Assembly (NCBI GenBank): GCA_001600695.1
Contig: BCKQ01000002.1
Coordinates: 2,222,271-2,286,270, forward strand
Reading direction: 5' to 3'
Source: Ascoidea asiatica
Taxonomy: Eukaryota; Ascomycota; Saccharomycetes; Ascoideales; Ascoideaceae
DNA: 64,000 bases
Shown here: positions 63,010-64,000 of the stretch, piece by piece
How positions within the stretch are numbered: position 1 is the stretch's first letter
How the letters are laid out: every line of letters begins with the position of its first letter
Position numbers and translations under genes: made by a program
The notes under the pieces: generated by a model
What the model was told of the DNA's origin: nothing
What the model saw: the letters and a program-made list of their open reading frames with translations, nothing else
Databases searched by the model: none

Positions 63010-64000
63010 TGATTGATTATGATTATGATTATTCATAATATTATTAATTTGATTTAATTTATTTGATAAATCTTGATTATTATTAAAATTTGGATTACCA
63101 ATATTAGCTGCAGCAGGATCAATTCTATAATTTATTTCATTAATTTCATTAATTTCAGGATTAATATTAGTAGTTTCATTATTATTATTATCATTTGATA
63201 AGAAATTTTCTTGAGTTAAAATTTGGTCAAATAATTGATTATAATGATTAAATTTATTATAATTATTATTAATTTGATTTTGAATATCAAATAATTCATT
63301 TTTAATTAAATTTTTATATAAATTTATATTATTTTTTAATAAAATTTGATTATTTTTTAAAATTTCATTATAATTTATATTATTATTATTACTATTATCT
63401 GTTGTATTATTATCAGTGGTATTAGTATTAGTATTAGTATTAGTTTCATTATTTTTGGTGGTATTATTGGTGGTATTAATATTTTTAATTAAATTTTTTT
63501 CAAAAGATAATTGATTTTTTTTTAAAATTTTAATTTCATTAATTGTTGATTCATTATTTTTATTTAAATTTAATAATTTATTATTTAAATCATTATTATT
63601 TATAATTAATTTAGATTGTTGATTTTTAACATTATTTAAAAGATTTAAAATTAAACTTAAATTTTCATTTTGTTTTGATTCATTATTTGAAATTAAATTT
63701 ATTAAATTATTTATATTTAAATTTTCTTCTTCATTTGATTTATTATTTAATTTTACATTTGATTTTATATTTAAAATTGATTGAGTTTGAGATTTTTGTG
63801 TGGATGTGGATGTGGAAGTGGATGTTGGATTTGGATTTGGATTTGGATTTGGATTTGGATTAGTATTAATATTAGTATTAGTATTAATATTTGAATAAGG
63901 TAAAGAAGAAGAAGTATTTGCTAAAGTATTTAAGGCGCTTAAAGAGTTTATTGGAGGTAAAGAATTAGAATTATAATGATTAACATTTTGATTAATATTT
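61825..64000 (-). CDS. Gcr1-type transcription factor, copy B (5' end beyond right edge)
   Basis: The frame is open from the stop at 61825 to the window end. At least 724 residues are therefore present and the start lies outside. The ATG at 63036 is internal, because the same frame continues without a stop for 960 bases further upstream. The C-terminal domain is Gcr1_C: LYTFTKNLTTVDEIVKEYLH, NPSIKSLEEKYGSKWRGG, SKQFGRRKGLYLAI and YYKKSINWLQNNIPQDL. It is about half identical to copy A over ~110 residues. Before it come an acid tract (SDNEE..., near 62320-62400) and basic KKKK/KRKK clusters. The middle is rich in Asn, with (NTND)n, a long Asn run at 62968-63012 and NPNPNPNP/TSTSTST repeats at 63800-63862. 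A block at 62690-62960 (VRIGHLLIDPKSNIPKDIQI and YKLASCKKSVYFNVNKHFPD) looks more ordered and could be a second conserved element. Confidence 0.85.

Overview
The window is nuclear DNA of an AT-rich budding yeast (Saccharomycotina). The genes are small, compact and mostly intron-free. Their closest recognisable relatives are yeast proteins such as Uba2, Rpb9, Vma4, Fmp25, Mnp1, Ubc11, PKA catalytic subunit, yapsins, Aft and Gcr1-type factors. A peroxisomal amadoriase and a Dicer-like two-dsRBD protein argue against a close Saccharomyces relative. An early-branching, Asn-codon-rich lineage such as Ascoidea or Saccharomycopsis would fit, but that placement is only a guess. I support 21 protein genes, two of them cut by the window edges. 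One gene (RPB9) has an intron that splits its first zinc ribbon. I see no tRNA, rRNA, CRISPR array or intact transposon.

Layout. 1-5.3 kb: the N-terminal part of UBA2 (SUMO E1), a 55-residue Cys-rich microprotein, a small membrane protein, and an RNase III-fold protein with two dsRNA-binding domains whose catalytic residues appear to be lost. 7-17 kb: metabolism and stress genes, namely an Hsp30/Mrh1-type opsin-like membrane protein, a peroxisomal fructosyl-amino-acid oxidase, an oligopeptide transporter and a cytosolic GH5 glucanase-like enzyme. 19.9-37.6 kb: a low-complexity protein, a GPI-anchored yapsin-like protein with altered active-site motifs, an Aft-type regulator and a large Asn-rich SANT-like protein, separated by very long intergenic stretches (up to 6.9 kb). 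42.9-58 kb: housekeeping genes, namely PKA catalytic subunit, RPB9, a 1137-residue Asn-rich protein, mitochondrial bL12 (MNP1), a putative COG subunit, UBC11, VMA4 and FMP25. 58.6-64 kb: two same-strand paralogues with a Gcr1-type DNA-binding domain, the second running off the right edge.

The genes do not form one pathway. There is a concentration of regulators (Aft-like, SANT-like, PKA, two Gcr1_C proteins) with long Asn homopolymers, and these lie beside the longest intergenic regions. Intergenic DNA is strongly AT-rich. It is interrupted by short GC-richer islands that mostly sit about 0.2-1.2 kb upstream of start codons and are nearly absent between most convergent genes, which suggests they are regulatory DNA. 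In-frame CUG codons are rare and I could not decide whether they read Leu or Ser; all translations here use the standard code.
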